A DNA stretch of 64,000 nucleotides from Caldisericum exile_A (GCF_047785965.1 NZ_JBLOBF010000003.1:97504-161503); one strand, 5' to 3'. Positions 8,867 to 17,966 are shown, numbered from the stretch's first letter. Numbers and translations: made by a program. Notes: generated from the sequence alone by a model not told the origin.

Positions 8867-9386
8867 ATTTTTACAATTCAAAAGGGGTTTTACTTTTGTT
8901 GAAATTACAATTGTTATTGCATTGATATTAGTGCTTGCAATTCCTATCGGGACTCTTCTTATGAATTATTTAAAGGCAAATTATTTTGAAAGCACTTATT
9001 TAAAGGAGCAATACTATGCAAATGTAATTATGCAAGATATTGAGCAAAGGATAAGGCGCGCAGATAATGGCAGTGTAAATTTTTCAAACTACACTCTAAC
9101 ATTTTCTTATACCGATGCAAATCCTGATGGGAGTAAAAAGACTACTATTTACTGCGTATATACACTTCAAAATGCAGGGACAACGAACTCAATTTTTAAT
9201 AGAGGTATAGGCACATCACCTAACCCAGCAGTTTCTGTGTTTCCTGTGGGTCTTGAAAAAGGTTTAATTAGAGACTTTAATATAACAATTTCTACAGCAC
9301 CTCCGTATTTTGCAAAGGTTGCTATTCAAACTTTGTCGGGTTTTACTTTGACAAATTCAATTTATCTATTAAACTATGGAAGGTAG
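8844..9386 (+). CDS. Type IV minor prepilin, PilW/PilJ-like
   Basis: A 180-aa prepilin with a 14-residue leader ending KRG and a mature N-terminus FTFVEITIVIALILVLAIP (Glu at +5). A 23-bp overlap with the preceding gene suggests coupled translation. The soluble part (QDIEQRIRRADNG and downstream) resembles PilW-type minor pilins that prime fibre assembly, though this assignment is by topology and position. No obvious major pilin gene is present nearby. Confidence 0.75.
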   Translation: MVQISGYKFLQFKRGFTFVEITIVIALILVLAIPIGTLLMNYLKANYFESTYLKEQYYANVIMQDIEQRIRRADNGSVNFSNYTLTFSYTDANPDGSKKTTIYCVYTLQNAGTTNSIFNRGIGTSPNPAVSVFPVGLEKGLIRDFNITISTAPPYFAKVAIQTLSGFTLTNSIYLLNYGR

Positions 9387-9393
9387 GGAATCT

Positions 9394-10857
9394 ATGAAAA
9401 GGAAATTTTTGGGATTATCAATAAATGAGAATTCGATAAGATGTGTAGCGTTAGAAACAAATAACCAAGATTTTACTGTTAACGCACTTTTTGAGGTTCA
9501 ATTTGAAAATTTTGATTTGGCTTTAAACGATAAAGAGGTTGTTGAAAGCGTCCGCACATTCTTAAAGAAAATTCGCTATGATGAAGCATCTGTGTCTTTA
9601 CCTGCAAGTAAAGTCCTTACAAGGATAAAGAACGTCCCCAAGATTCCACCTTCACAAATCGTAAAACTCATTAAAACCGAAATTCGGGATTATGCAATTT
9701 TTGAAGGAGAAAATGTATCTCTTGGATTTGCAGAAATTGATAGAAATAGCGAAGGTATTGATATAATTTGGGCTGCAACAAAGGAATCAATTGTCCTTTC
9801 CGTTTTGAATTTTTTAAGAAAAATAGGGTTAAAAACACGCAGGATTACTATTCCTCAAATTGCACTTGTGGAATTTATAAATACGTTTTATAAAGAAGAA
9901 GATAATTATGCTATCGTGAATGTTGATAAAGATACAACAACATTGACTATTTCAAAAGGAAAAACAATCATTTTCAATTACACTCAAGATATTGGCTTTG
10001 AGGCATTTAAATTGAACGATCCCTCATTAAAAGGTGCATGGGTGGGAAATATTGTGTCTTCTTTAAATTATGTCTCAAGGAATTTAAATGTTTCTGTAAA
10101 AAAGATCTATGTTTCCGTAAATGACGAAGAAAGTTTTGACATACTTTCCTATCTTTCAAATAGAGTAGGATATCCTGTTATAATGCTTTCAATCCCAGAG
10201 GATATTAATTTTGATAGGGAAGAGGATTTTATAAGATACCAAAAAACTGGTGGAAATGAGTTTGCAGTTCCAGTAGGCCTTGCGTTGACTTCAAAGATTA
10301 AAAAAGGCGAAAAGAATTACCTTTCAATAACAGAGTATTTTTTGACGGAACATGTCTCAGAGCGGCTTAAGGTAATTGCCACTTTATTGGTTTTTGTTGT
10401 TGTAAATGGAGCGTTTATAATTGCTTTTCCTTATTTTTCCTCAAGTTTAAAATCTACAGAGGAACAATTGAGCAGTGTTCTAAAGTCGATAAGCGCGATT
10501 TCCAAACCAGTTGAGGACGCAAATAAATTGCAGATTGAATTACAAAAGATAAATAGCACTATTTCAAGTTTAAAAGAGGTAGAAAGCAATATTTACAATA
10601 TGCCGTATTATTCTATGGTTTTGAGGGAGTTAAAAAGCCTTGCACCAAGCGGTATTGAATTAAGAGAAGTTTCACTTAAGGAAGACGGTTCTGTGGATTT
10701 AAAAGGTGTTTCGAATTCCTTTAGAAGCGTGTTCAGTTATGAGGAAAATCTTGCTAATGCAAGATTCATAAAAAATGCAACGATTCTTGAAATAGAAAAA
10801 GACAAAGAAGGCACAGAGACATTTACAATGCAAATGCAAATGAGGAATGTGAAATGA
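9394..10857 (+). CDS. Fused PilM-PilN inner-membrane platform protein
   Basis: A 487-aa protein. The first about 320 residues are a PilM-like actin-fold ATPase domain (FLGLSINENSIRCVALE; later YAIVNVDKDTTTLTIS). One membrane helix follows (about 335-360, VIATLLVFVVVNGAFIIAF), then a coiled region and a PilN-like periplasmic domain. In most bacteria PilM and PilN are separate proteins joined by a short cytoplasmic PilN peptide; here one chain replaces that contact. ATG 9394 is preferred because AGGTAGGG lies six bases upstream, while the in-frame ATG at 9376 has no ribosome binding site. The stop overlaps the pilO-like start as ATGA. Confidence 0.82.
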   Translation: MKRKFLGLSINENSIRCVALETNNQDFTVNALFEVQFENFDLALNDKEVVESVRTFLKKIRYDEASVSLPASKVLTRIKNVPKIPPSQIVKLIKTEIRDYAIFEGENVSLGFAEIDRNSEGIDIIWAATKESIVLSVLNFLRKIGLKTRRITIPQIALVEFINTFYKEEDNYAIVNVDKDTTTLTISKGKTIIFNYTQDIGFEAFKLNDPSLKGAWVGNIVSSLNYVSRNLNVSVKKIYVSVNDEESFDILSYLSNRVGYPVIMLSIPEDINFDREEDFIRYQKTGGNEFAVPVGLALTSKIKKGEKNYLSITEYFLTEHVSERLKVIATLLVFVVVNGAFIIAFPYFSSSLKSTEEQLSSVLKSISAISKPVEDANKLQIELQKINSTISSLKEVESNIYNMPYYSMVLRELKSLAPSGIELREVSLKEDGSVDLKGVSNSFRSVFSYEENLANARFIKNATILEIEKDKEGTETFTMQMQMRNVK

Positions 10858-11414
10858 AGAAAAAGGTAAAATTCACCAAAATTTTTATCATTTTTGTTGT
10901 TATTGAGGTAATTTGTGTTTTAGTTTATGCGGGGTATCTTACCTTTAATCTTGCTTATAAATCACGGCAGTTATCTTTGAAGACTGCCGAACTTCAACAG
11001 TATGTTGCAACTTCAACTACAATAGAAGTGCTAAAAAATCAAATAAAAAGTGGAAATAAAAGTATGTCTGATATTCAAGCTTCTTTTTTTTATGATGATA
11101 CACTTTTAAGCTTCTTTAAGGATTTCTATGATGTTTGTAAGAGCAATGGAGTAGAGTTAAGGCGAATTACCTTTTCAAATTTGACAACTGTTTTGGATTC
11201 AAAACCTTCTTTAAAAACTCTTCCCGTGCAAATCAATTTTTCATCAGATTACAGGTCTGTTATAAACCTTCTTGATTATCTTGAAAAATACAAGATGCAC
11301 ATTAAAGAGGTTAATCTTTCAATTATAAGAAACGATGGGACTCTTAACTTGGTGTTTTATATTTTTACAAATTCTGAGGTTAGATGGGTTTATGAAGGGA
11401 AGGCTGTTCCATGA
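10854..11414 (+). CDS. PilO-like pilus assembly protein
   Basis: A 186-aa bitopic protein: short basic cytoplasmic tail, one N-terminal membrane helix (about 9-32), a coiled segment (SLKTAELQQYVATST), then a small ferredoxin-like periplasmic domain. This is the PilO/GspM architecture, and the position directly after PilM-PilN and before PilB fits. PilO pairs with PilN to connect the ATPase platform to the outer parts of the machine. It overlaps both neighbours by four bases (ATGA), so the operon is probably translationally coupled. Sequence conservation in this family is low, so the call leans on context. Confidence 0.75.
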   Translation: MKKKVKFTKIFIIFVVIEVICVLVYAGYLTFNLAYKSRQLSLKTAELQQYVATSTTIEVLKNQIKSGNKSMSDIQASFFYDDTLLSFFKDFYDVCKSNGVELRRITFSNLTTVLDSKPSLKTLPVQINFSSDYRSVINLLDYLEKYKMHIKEVNLSIIRNDGTLNLVFYIFTNSEVRWVYEGKAVP

Positions 11415-13087
11415 AAGAAACATTTAGAATAGGTGACATTCTTATAAAGGAAGGAAAAATCACACAAGAACAACTTGAAAGTGCCCTCGAAGAGCAATCA
11501 AAAACAGGCAGAAAATTAGGAGAAATTTTAATTGAGAGGGGTTTAATAACACCGATAGAACTTTCAAAAATACTTGAAAAGCAGTCAAATATTCCGTCTG
11601 TTAATATTGAAGAGAGACAACTTGATACTTCTCTTGCATCTCTACTTCCCGAAGCCTTTGTAAGGATAAATAAAGTCTTACCTATCGGTAGGACAAATGA
11701 TTCACTTGAAGTTGCTGTTGTCCCTCCCATAAATCCTGAAGTACTTGAAAACATAAAACTAATCACAGGTTTAAAGGTTAAACCTTATATTATAACTGAT
11801 GCTGAATTTGAGAGGGCACTAAATAAAATTTATTCCATAGAAACAAAAGTTGATAAAGTGATTTCCACAGTTCAAGGAAGAAAAGAAGAGACAACAGTAA
11901 AAGTAATTTCTGAAGTCCCATCTGGCACGGAACCAACTACAGTAAACCTTGCTAATTCTATTATTTCTGATGCCATTAATAGAAATGCATCCGATGTCCA
12001 TATTGACCCCGGACAGAATTTCACCAAGGTGCGGTATAGAATTGATGGAATTATGTATGATATCTTAACCATTCCCAAGGACATTTCAGACTCTATAATT
12101 TCTCTTTTAAAGGTAAATGCAGGAATGGATATTGCAGAGAAACGCCGCTCACAAGATGGGCATTTCTCAGCTAAGCACGGCAATGAATTTTTTGATTTCA
12201 GAGTCTCCTCAATGGGAACGGCTTTTGGAGAAAAGTTAAATATAAGGATTTTAAGCAAACAAAAGTTGTTAATGCCACTTGAAAGATTGGGGATGCTTAA
12301 GGAACAATATGATATCTTTTTGAATCTTATAAAGCGTCCTTATGGAATAATTCTTGTAACGGGTCCTACAGGATCAGGCAAAACAACAACTCTATATTCG
12401 GCAATTTCAACCCTTAACACAGGAGAAAAAGAGATAATAACACTTGAGGATCCTGTTGAATACAACATCAGCGGAATCGTCCAAATTCAGATAAATGAAG
12501 AAGCAGGCATTACTTTTGCAACTGGATTGAGATCAATCTTAAGACTTGACCCTGACATAATTATGGTGGGGGAAATAAGAGATCTTGAAACGGCAAAAAT
12601 TGCAGTTGAAGCTTCTTTAACAGGACACCTTGTGTTTGCATCAATTCATACAAATGACGCAGCATCAACCCCTGTAAGGTTATTAAATCTTGGGGTAGAA
12701 CCATATTTACTTGCTTCATCTCTTTTGGGAGTTATTGCTCAAAGATTGGTAAGAGTTATATGCCCTAATTGTAAAAGAGAATATATACCACAGGAATTTG
12801 AAAAAGAAATTTTCAGAAGAGAACTTCAAGAAGATATTGAGACCCTTTATTTTGGTGCTGGCTGTCCCATTTGCGGTGAAACAGGATATAAAGGGCGAAC
12901 AGGAGTTTTTGAAATTATGGAGATTAATGAAACCATAAGAGAACTCATTGAAAAATCAGCTCCTTATAACAAAATTAAGGAAGAGGCAATTAGGTCCAAT
13001 ATGATAACTATGAGACAAGCAGGGCTTATAAAGGTGAAAGCAGGGATAACCACCCTTAAAGAAATAGAAAGAGTTGCAGGCTTATGA
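11411..13087 (+). CDS. pilB: PilB/GspE-family assembly ATPase
   Basis: A 558-aa secretion ATPase that powers fibre extension. The N-terminal MshEN/GspE domain (about 1-140) is followed by the ATPase core with Walker A GPTGSGKTT (318-326), an Asp box near 346-350 (EDPVE) and Walker B region LDPDIIMVGEIRD (379-391). A zinc knuckle C451-x2-C454...C485-x2-C488 is typical of PilB and GspE rather than the retraction ATPase PilT. Overlaps pilO-like and pilC-like genes by four bases each. Confidence 0.93.
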   Translation: MKETFRIGDILIKEGKITQEQLESALEEQSKTGRKLGEILIERGLITPIELSKILEKQSNIPSVNIEERQLDTSLASLLPEAFVRINKVLPIGRTNDSLEVAVVPPINPEVLENIKLITGLKVKPYIITDAEFERALNKIYSIETKVDKVISTVQGRKEETTVKVISEVPSGTEPTTVNLANSIISDAINRNASDVHIDPGQNFTKVRYRIDGIMYDILTIPKDISDSIISLLKVNAGMDIAEKRRSQDGHFSAKHGNEFFDFRVSSMGTAFGEKLNIRILSKQKLLMPLERLGMLKEQYDIFLNLIKRPYGIILVTGPTGSGKTTTLYSAISTLNTGEKEIITLEDPVEYNISGIVQIQINEEAGITFATGLRSILRLDPDIIMVGEIRDLETAKIAVEASLTGHLVFASIHTNDAASTPVRLLNLGVEPYLLASSLLGVIAQRLVRVICPNCKREYIPQEFEKEIFRRELQEDIETLYFGAGCPICGETGYKGRTGVFEIMEINETIRELIEKSAPYNKIKEEAIRSNMITMRQAGLIKVKAGITTLKEIERVAGL

Positions 13088-14298
13088 GTGAATTTAAGTA
13101 TGTTGCTGTAGATAAGACTGGTAAAACCGTAAAAGGAATAATCTCTGCGTCAAATAAAAACGAAGTTCATACGATACTTGAGAAAAAGGGTCTTTACCCG
13201 CTTGAAATAGTAGAACGAAAAATTCCTAAAATAAAGTTAAACTTGCAATTTATTTCTCGTCGCATTAAAGACGATGAGTTGATTTTATTTACAAGTGAAC
13301 TTGCAACTCTTTTGCAATCTGGGTTAACAATAGTTGATGCATTACAGGGACTTTATGAACAAGAGGAAAACCCATATTTGCGAAAAATTATTTTACAGAT
13401 AAAAGAAGATATAGAAAGTGGAACTTCAATAAGTAATGCCTTTAAGAAATATCCACGAGTGTTTTCACCTATTTATATAAGTCTTCTATCAGTTGGAGAG
13501 GCAACAGGAAGGCTTGATAAAGTATTAGACGGCTTGTATCAATACCTTGATAGGGATTTAGAGTCAAGAAGAAAAATTTCAAGCGCATTTGCATATCCTA
13601 AATTTGTAGTTTTTGTGGTAACTCTTGTTGTTGTGTTTATGCTATCCTTTGTTTTGCCCCGCTTTGTTTCAATGTTTGCATCATCAGGAGCAAAACTACC
13701 AACTCCAACTCGTATTTTACTTAATGTAAGTAATTTTGTTCGTTTAAAGTGGTATATTCTTGTGGCTGTTGTTGTAGTTGTTTACTTAATTTATAGAATT
13801 ATATATTCAACGCCAAAAGGAAGAATTTTAATTGATCAATTAAAACTTAAAATACCTCTTTTTGGAAGAATTAGCAAACTTGGAAGTCTTTCTCGGTTTG
13901 TTAGGTCGCTTGCGCTTATTAGTGGAAGTGGTTATAACATTTTGGAAGGTCTTTTAATTGCCTCTAACACTTCTGACAATGCCTACATAATTAATGAAAT
14001 TAAAAATATTGTAAACGATATTCAATCAGGAGAAAGTCTTTCGGAATCTTTATCTCATAGAAGTTTCTTTCCTAAAGTAATGGTCCAGATGGTGTCTGTT
14101 GGTGAAAGGTCAGGTTTGCTTGATACTTCATTAACAAGACTTGCCGATTTATGGGATAAATCTATTGACTTTACTTTGAAAAATCTTGCATCGAAAATTG
14201 AGCCGACGCTTATTTTAATTCTCGGTGTTATAGTTGGATTTATAGCGCTTGCGATGTATCTTCCAATGTTTACATTACCAAGCCTTATTAATAAATAA
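13084..14298 (+). CDS. pilC: PilC/GspF-family inner-membrane platform protein
   Basis: A 404-aa membrane protein with two GspF repeats (about 65-190 and 265-395) and three membrane helices (near 168-192, 220-240 and 372-395). Characteristic phrases are FTSELATLLQSGLTIVDAL and MVSVGERSGLLDTSL. It binds the PilB ATPase and acts as the rotor or platform for pilin insertion. Last gene of the pilus operon. PilT, PilD, PilQ and a major pilin are not encoded here and must be elsewhere if this is a complete type IV pilus. A type II secretion or competence pseudopilus is also possible. Confidence 0.92.
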   Translation: MSEFKYVAVDKTGKTVKGIISASNKNEVHTILEKKGLYPLEIVERKIPKIKLNLQFISRRIKDDELILFTSELATLLQSGLTIVDALQGLYEQEENPYLRKIILQIKEDIESGTSISNAFKKYPRVFSPIYISLLSVGEATGRLDKVLDGLYQYLDRDLESRRKISSAFAYPKFVVFVVTLVVVFMLSFVLPRFVSMFASSGAKLPTPTRILLNVSNFVRLKWYILVAVVVVVYLIYRIIYSTPKGRILIDQLKLKIPLFGRISKLGSLSRFVRSLALISGSGYNILEGLLIASNTSDNAYIINEIKNIVNDIQSGESLSESLSHRSFFPKVMVQMVSVGERSGLLDTSLTRLADLWDKSIDFTLKNLASKIEPTLILILGVIVGFIALAMYLPMFTLPSLINK

Positions 14299-14329
14299 GA
14301 ATTATTGATAATTAAGCGTTGTCTTTGGT

Positions 14330-15139
14330 TCAAAATTGTTCTTGTTTGATTGAAACTTCATTTGTTAGAAGATCTTGTAGGATGATTATCGTCTCTTTGA
14401 ATGGCTCATCTCCTATAAGCATTAGTTTTGCTTGAAGTGCTTTGTCAAGATATTGCTGTAATGTGCTTGACATAAATGCAGTTAAACCGTTTTCTTTGAT
14501 TAGGTAGGTTTTGTAATATTCCCTTTTACCTTTAAAATAGGATGTAATTATTGCATCAATTTTTGAGTGATCTAATAAGAAAGTTATTGTATTAAAGCCA
14601 CTGTTTTCTTTTACAAATTTTGTGCCATTTTTTATAAGTTCCTTTAAGTCGGATATATTTTTAAAATTTCTTGAGATTGCATAGGAAAATGTAAATGAGT
14701 CTGAAACGTTTTCGGGAACATTAAATGAGAATTCATCTTCAATAAGAGTTTTATCAAGTGTACCATTATGCATAAAGAAGAGATTTTTTCCGTTTGGCAA
14801 AGAAAACATATATGGATGTGTATTTATTAAATCTATGGCTCCTTCAGATTTTAGTCTTACGTGAATTCCAAAAGTAAATCTTTCAAAATGAGTTAAAGTT
14901 TCTTTTAATGTTGCAATTTCTAATGGACTTTCAAAGATTGGGTTGGTTTCTTTTACATATACCTTATGTAATTTTTCTCCATTTTTTCCAAATAGAATAT
15001 ACCCAAATCCATCCTTGTGACTTATAGATTTGTCCCCATAAGTATTGTCGGATTCTGATGCTTTGACAAGGGCATCAATAAGTCCATATACAGTTTCAAT
15101 GTTTTCTTTATTGCTTTCAACAAAAAGAATTCTACACAT
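14330..15139 (-). CDS. Class II glutamine amidotransferase domain protein
   Basis: A 269-aa Ntn-hydrolase. The sequence begins Met-Cys, so after Met removal Cys would be the nucleophile of glutamine hydrolysis. HKDGFGYILF, HVRLKSEGAI and FFMHNGTL match the YafJ/GATase_4 family. There is no second synthetase domain, and the acceptor of the ammonia is unknown. The gene stands alone, convergent with pilC. On the minus strand TTGCAA (15171-15166) and TATAAT (15150-15145) lie just upstream. Only five bases separate the -10 box from the ATG and there is no ribosome binding site, so it is probably leaderless. Confidence 0.85.
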   Translation of the reverse strand: MCRILFVESNKENIETVYGLIDALVKASESDNTYGDKSISHKDGFGYILFGKNGEKLHKVYVKETNPIFESPLEIATLKETLTHFERFTFGIHVRLKSEGAIDLINTHPYMFSLPNGKNLFFMHNGTLDKTLIEDEFSFNVPENVSDSFTFSYAISRNFKNISDLKELIKNGTKFVKENSGFNTITFLLDHSKIDAIITSYFKGKREYYKTYLIKENGLTAFMSSTLQQYLDKALQAKLMLIGDEPFKETIIILQDLLTNEVSIKQEQF

Positions 15140-15144
15140 ATTTT

Positions 15145-15171
15145 ATTATATTAGATTTGAAGTTATTGCAA
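15145..15171 (-). promoter_or_regulatory. Promoter of amidotransferase gene
   Basis: TTGCAA (15171-15166), 15-bp spacer, TATAAT (15150-15145), minus strand. The ATG starts at 15139, five bases after the -10 box. Confidence 0.6.
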
Positions 15172-15294
15172 AAGTTTTGAATAAGTGTTTATTTTTTGAA
15201 ATGTGAAAAAACTGTCATCTTGTCATTGTATTGTAATGTCTCCTCAATACTCCTCAAAAAGCAGTCATTTCGAACGAAGTGAGAAATCTCAATA

Positions 15295-15341
15295 TTTTGA
15301 GGGGGCACTAAACCGCCTTCTCAATACTTCCCCAAAAATAA
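15295..15341. repeat. Partial block C-like repeat
   Basis: Begins TTTTGAGGGGGCAC and includes CAATACTTCCCCAAAAATAA. It resembles the first about 45 bp of block C (205-250 and 15697-15742) with a few substitutions or small indels. It directly follows a palindromic TTCGAACGAAGTGAG unit, as block C follows similar units elsewhere. Confidence 0.7.
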
Positions 15342-15431
15342 ACCAAAGAATTGTCAATCCGAGGAACGAAGTGACGAGGATTCCCCTCCAAATGGAGGAG
15401 GGACACCCTCCCAGAACTCCACCCATACGAC

Positions 15432-15487
15432 GGAGATTCCTCGCCTTCGGCTTCGGAATGACAAATGAAAATTGGCTTCGGAATGAC
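15432..15487. repeat. Dispersed repeat block A, copy 2
   Basis: A 56-bp match to 24-79, differing at about two positions. Confidence 0.85.
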
Positions 15488-15573
15488 TGCTTTTTGGTCA
15501 TCTCGAACGAATGTGAGAGATCTCCGACTTTTTAGGGGGAGTTAAAGGGGGATGTGCCCTCTTCCAATAATTG

Positions 15574-15632
15574 TCATTTCGACGAACGTAGTGAGGAGAA
15601 ATCTCCTCTTTTGGGGGTAGTTCGAAGGGGGA
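15574..15632. repeat. Dispersed repeat block B, copy 2
   Basis: A 59-bp segment identical by eye to 88-146. Confidence 0.88.
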
Positions 15633-15696
15633 GACTTTAATCCTCCAATGTAAACTGAGGAGATTCCTCAGACTAAAGCCTTCGGAATGACAACCA

Positions 15697-15814
15697 TTTT
15701 GAGGGGGCAACAACCTTCCTCAATACTTCCCCAAATAATAACTTTGATTTGGGGGTAAGTTAGAAAGGGGGCACCCCCTTTCTAATGGTTGATGGGGGAC
15801 TTTTACCCCTTCGA
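15697..15814. repeat. Dispersed repeat block C, copy 2
   Basis: A 118-bp match to 205-322 with about four differences clustered at one internal point (around 15746-15755). The G+C-rich inverted repeat GAAAGGGGGCACCCCCTTTC is intact. Confidence 0.88.
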
Positions 15815-16137
15815 TTAAATGAGAAATCTCCGCTTTTTAATCTGGAAAGGGATACCCTCCTCAGCACTCTACCCAATAGTCCTTTGACTTTGGGATTTAA
15901 ATTCGAAATGGGGTAACCCCCCTTTCTGATGGTTGATGGGAAACTTTTTTCCTTTTAGTAAATAGACATGTCTTCCTAAGTTTGACATGACAACCTGTGA
16001 GTTAGAAGCAACTTTAAAGGAATCGAGAGTTATTTATCTTTTTATAAAAAATTTAGAAGTTTATTTCATCTTTTTCAATGAGCTTATTGCAGGCATTGTT
16101 TTCATTAATAAATCCTTAAGCCATTCTTAAAGAATTT

Positions 16138-16146
16138 TGATAAAAT
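16138..16146 (+). promoter_or_regulatory. Extended -10 promoter of rsmG (leaderless)
   Basis: TG-A-TAAAAT at 16138-16146 is an extended -10 element. The rsmG ATG follows six bases later (16153), with no ribosome binding site between. Confidence 0.5.
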
Positions 16147-16152
16147 AATTCT

Positions 16153-16716
16153 ATGGAAATAATTCCTTCATATAGATTCTATTTGTACTTAAAATTACTT
16201 GTAAATGCTCCTAAGAGAGTAGTCCTTATGAGTCCAAAAGAGGACTTAAATATCTTATACAAAAAACACATTGAGGAAGCAAAACTTTATTTACCTTATG
16301 TTGATAATAATTTAAAGGTACTTGATTTAGGAAGTGGTGCAGGATTTCCTGGGATTCCTCTTGCAATAATGAAACCTCAAGCTCAATTCTATCTTATCGA
16401 CAAAAGAAAAACTCATACGGATTTTTTAGAATTTGTTGCAAAGACTCTCAATCTTCAAAATGTAAGTGTAATTAACCTTGATGCTACGCTTCTTAAAAGA
16501 AATAAGATCATTTTTGATGTCGTTGTTGCGAGGGCAGTTAATAGAATTGATACAATACTCTCCTGGATTAAGGAAAATCTGAGATCAGAAGGAGTCGTTG
16601 TGCTTGGAAAGAAAAAAGATGTAGAAGAAGAACTTAAATACATATCATATCCTTTTTATTTAAAAGAACTCAAAGAGACTTCCTTTGGTTATCTTGTGGT
16701 AATTAAGAAGTTATAG
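16153..16716 (+). CDS. rsmG: 16S rRNA (guanine-N7) methyltransferase RsmG
   Basis: A 187-aa SAM-dependent methyltransferase that modifies G527 of 16S rRNA (formerly GidB). Motif I DLGSGAGFPG lies at 58-67, followed by GIPLAIMKPQ and IDKRKTHTDFL, all typical of the family. It is shorter than most RsmG proteins (about 205-240 aa), mainly through a short N-terminus. The gene stands alone between the repeat mosaic and a convergent esterase that it overlaps by six bases. A -10 box six bases before the ATG suggests leaderless translation. It is not beside mnmG or parAB as in many genomes. Confidence 0.92.
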   Translation: MEIIPSYRFYLYLKLLVNAPKRVVLMSPKEDLNILYKKHIEEAKLYLPYVDNNLKVLDLGSGAGFPGIPLAIMKPQAQFYLIDKRKTHTDFLEFVAKTLNLQNVSVINLDATLLKRNKIIFDVVVARAVNRIDTILSWIKENLRSEGVVVLGKKKDVEEELKYISYPFYLKELKETSFGYLVVIKKL

Positions 16717-17457
16717 GTGTGTTTCTAAAAATTCCTTTGTGTAATTATTTATTAGGTCTTTATCGTAGTCCATTGTGGCAACATGATATGAATTCTCAAG
16801 ATAGATAACTTTTACATCTTTTGAACTGACATTTTTCAAAGTATAGTCAACATTTTCAAGTGGTACAACATGGTCTTCTTTCGATTTTAAAATGAGAAGT
16901 GGTTGTTGTACTTTTGAAAGATTCTTTTGGATAACATTTAAGAGTTTAATCATCTCATATGCGCCTCGTGTTGGTGTCCTATCGTATGCAGGTTCTTTTA
17001 CGTTTGGATCTTTTATATCTGAACCAATTGCAGGCATCGATTTTATAAAGAGACTTAAAATCGGAAGAAGCTTAACCTTTGGATCATTCACTATGACAAC
17101 ATGATTTATGAGAATTCCGCCTTTCACCTCAGTATGATTTTCAAGCATATAGAGAGTTAGTGCGCCACCCATGGAAAGGCCTGCAACAAAAATGTTTTTT
17201 GTCCTATCTTGAAGTTTTTTATAGGCACTTTCAACATCGTTAATCCAATCGGTGTATTTAACCTTATTGAGGTCTTCCCATTTAGTTGCATGTCCACTTA
17301 ATCTTGGTGCTTCAACATGATATCCAATATTTGCAAGATATTTTGCAAGATAAATTATGCTTCCAACTGTTCCTGTAAAGCCCTGTAAAACAAGGACACC
17401 TACATCTTTATTACCCACACTACTAAAAGGTTTACCTTCTTCCCAAATTTCTGTCAT
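16711..17457 (-). CDS. Alpha/beta hydrolase (monoacylglycerol lipase/carboxylesterase-like)
   Basis: A 248-aa cytoplasmic hydrolase. The catalytic triad is readable: S95 in the nucleophile elbow GLSMGG, D195 in KSKEDHVVP and H225 in ENSYHVATMD. VLVLQGFTG near 21-29 supplies the oxyanion hole. The arrangement matches the thermostable Est30/bacillary monoglyceride lipase group. Its start overlaps the stop of the upstream membrane protein gene. It is last in the dcd-PAP2-degV-degV-membrane protein cluster, whose members may share a lipid theme. Confidence 0.88.
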   Translation of the reverse strand: MTEIWEEGKPFSSVGNKDVGVLVLQGFTGTVGSIIYLAKYLANIGYHVEAPRLSGHATKWEDLNKVKYTDWINDVESAYKKLQDRTKNIFVAGLSMGGALTLYMLENHTEVKGGILINHVVIVNDPKVKLLPILSLFIKSMPAIGSDIKDPNVKEPAYDRTPTRGAYEMIKLLNVIQKNLSKVQQPLLILKSKEDHVVPLENVDYTLKNVSSKDVKVIYLENSYHVATMDYDKDLINNYTKEFLETHL

Positions 17458-17957
17458 TCTTTTCTCCTTGTGGGTAAGATTATGAATATTCCCCCTACTA
17501 TAAGAAGAATTGGTATAATGTATCTTTTTACACTAAACCAGAAAATATCTTCAATTGCAAGAGCTTTAGGAAGAAATATTAGAAGTGCTATTGCTGTAAA
17601 AATAATCCCAGTCCAAATTGCCTTTATAGAAAATTTGACAACACTTCCATAGATTAGGTAAGAAAGCCCAACAGAAAGTGCTAAAAGGAAAATTACATTT
17701 AGAGTATCAAAGGGCAGAATATTAAATTCTAGGGTAAGCAAAGAAAGTCCAAATAAAAATACAACTAAATACGAAATAATCTCGTTTTTGTGAGAGTATC
17801 CCCTCATTGTAAGAAATGCAAAACCAATGAGTGTGAAGAAAATTGCAACGAATAAACCAAATGCATCATGAATTATTGCAACTTCTTTGATAAGCAATGT
17901 AAGACCCAAAGAGATTACAAGTATTCCTGAAAATACTTTACTTTCTGTTAAATTCAT
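17454..17957 (-). CDS. Small polytopic membrane protein of unknown function
   Basis: A 167-aa protein with about six hydrophobic segments and short polar loops. The repeating pattern of a helix pair ending in a Trp/Pro-containing loop (IFWFSVKRYIIPILLIVGG) is reminiscent of LiaF/DUF5668-type membrane domains, but the match is too general to assign. A good ribosome binding site (AGGAGGT) precedes the ATG. It lies nine bases after a degV stop and overlaps the esterase start. Confidence 0.75.
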   Translation of the reverse strand: MNLTESKVFSGILVISLGLTLLIKEVAIIHDAFGLFVAIFFTLIGFAFLTMRGYSHKNEIISYLVVFLFGLSLLTLEFNILPFDTLNVIFLLALSVGLSYLIYGSVVKFSIKAIWTGIIFTAIALLIFLPKALAIEDIFWFSVKRYIIPILLIVGGIFIILPTRRKE

Positions 17958-17966
17958 ATCAACCTC

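Larger units (their letters stand above)
15172..16140. repeat. Repeat-rich non-coding mosaic, right copy
   Basis: About 970 bp without a credible gene. It contains second copies of blocks A, B and C (given separately), a partial block C at 15295-15341, and further imperfect palindromes such as TCATTTCGAACGAAGTGAG (from 15266) and CATCTCGAACGAATGTGAG (from 15499). Purine-rich strings of the kind GAAAGGGGGC recur to about 15930. Three frames of 70-110 codons run through it on both strands, but their translations are low-complexity products of the repeats. The final about 200 bases are A+T-rich and hold the rsmG promoter. Confidence 0.85.

Noticed and set aside
14299..14329. Terminator between pilC and the amidotransferase gene
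   Set aside because: Only a weak A+T inverted repeat (GAATTATTGATAATTAAG) is present, without a T tract or stable stem.
15203..15713. Open frames of 70-110 codons on both strands in the right-hand mosaic
   Set aside because: Their translations are rich in Arg, Pro and Ser and come from repeat blocks also present at 1-322. They have no ribosome binding sites or homology.
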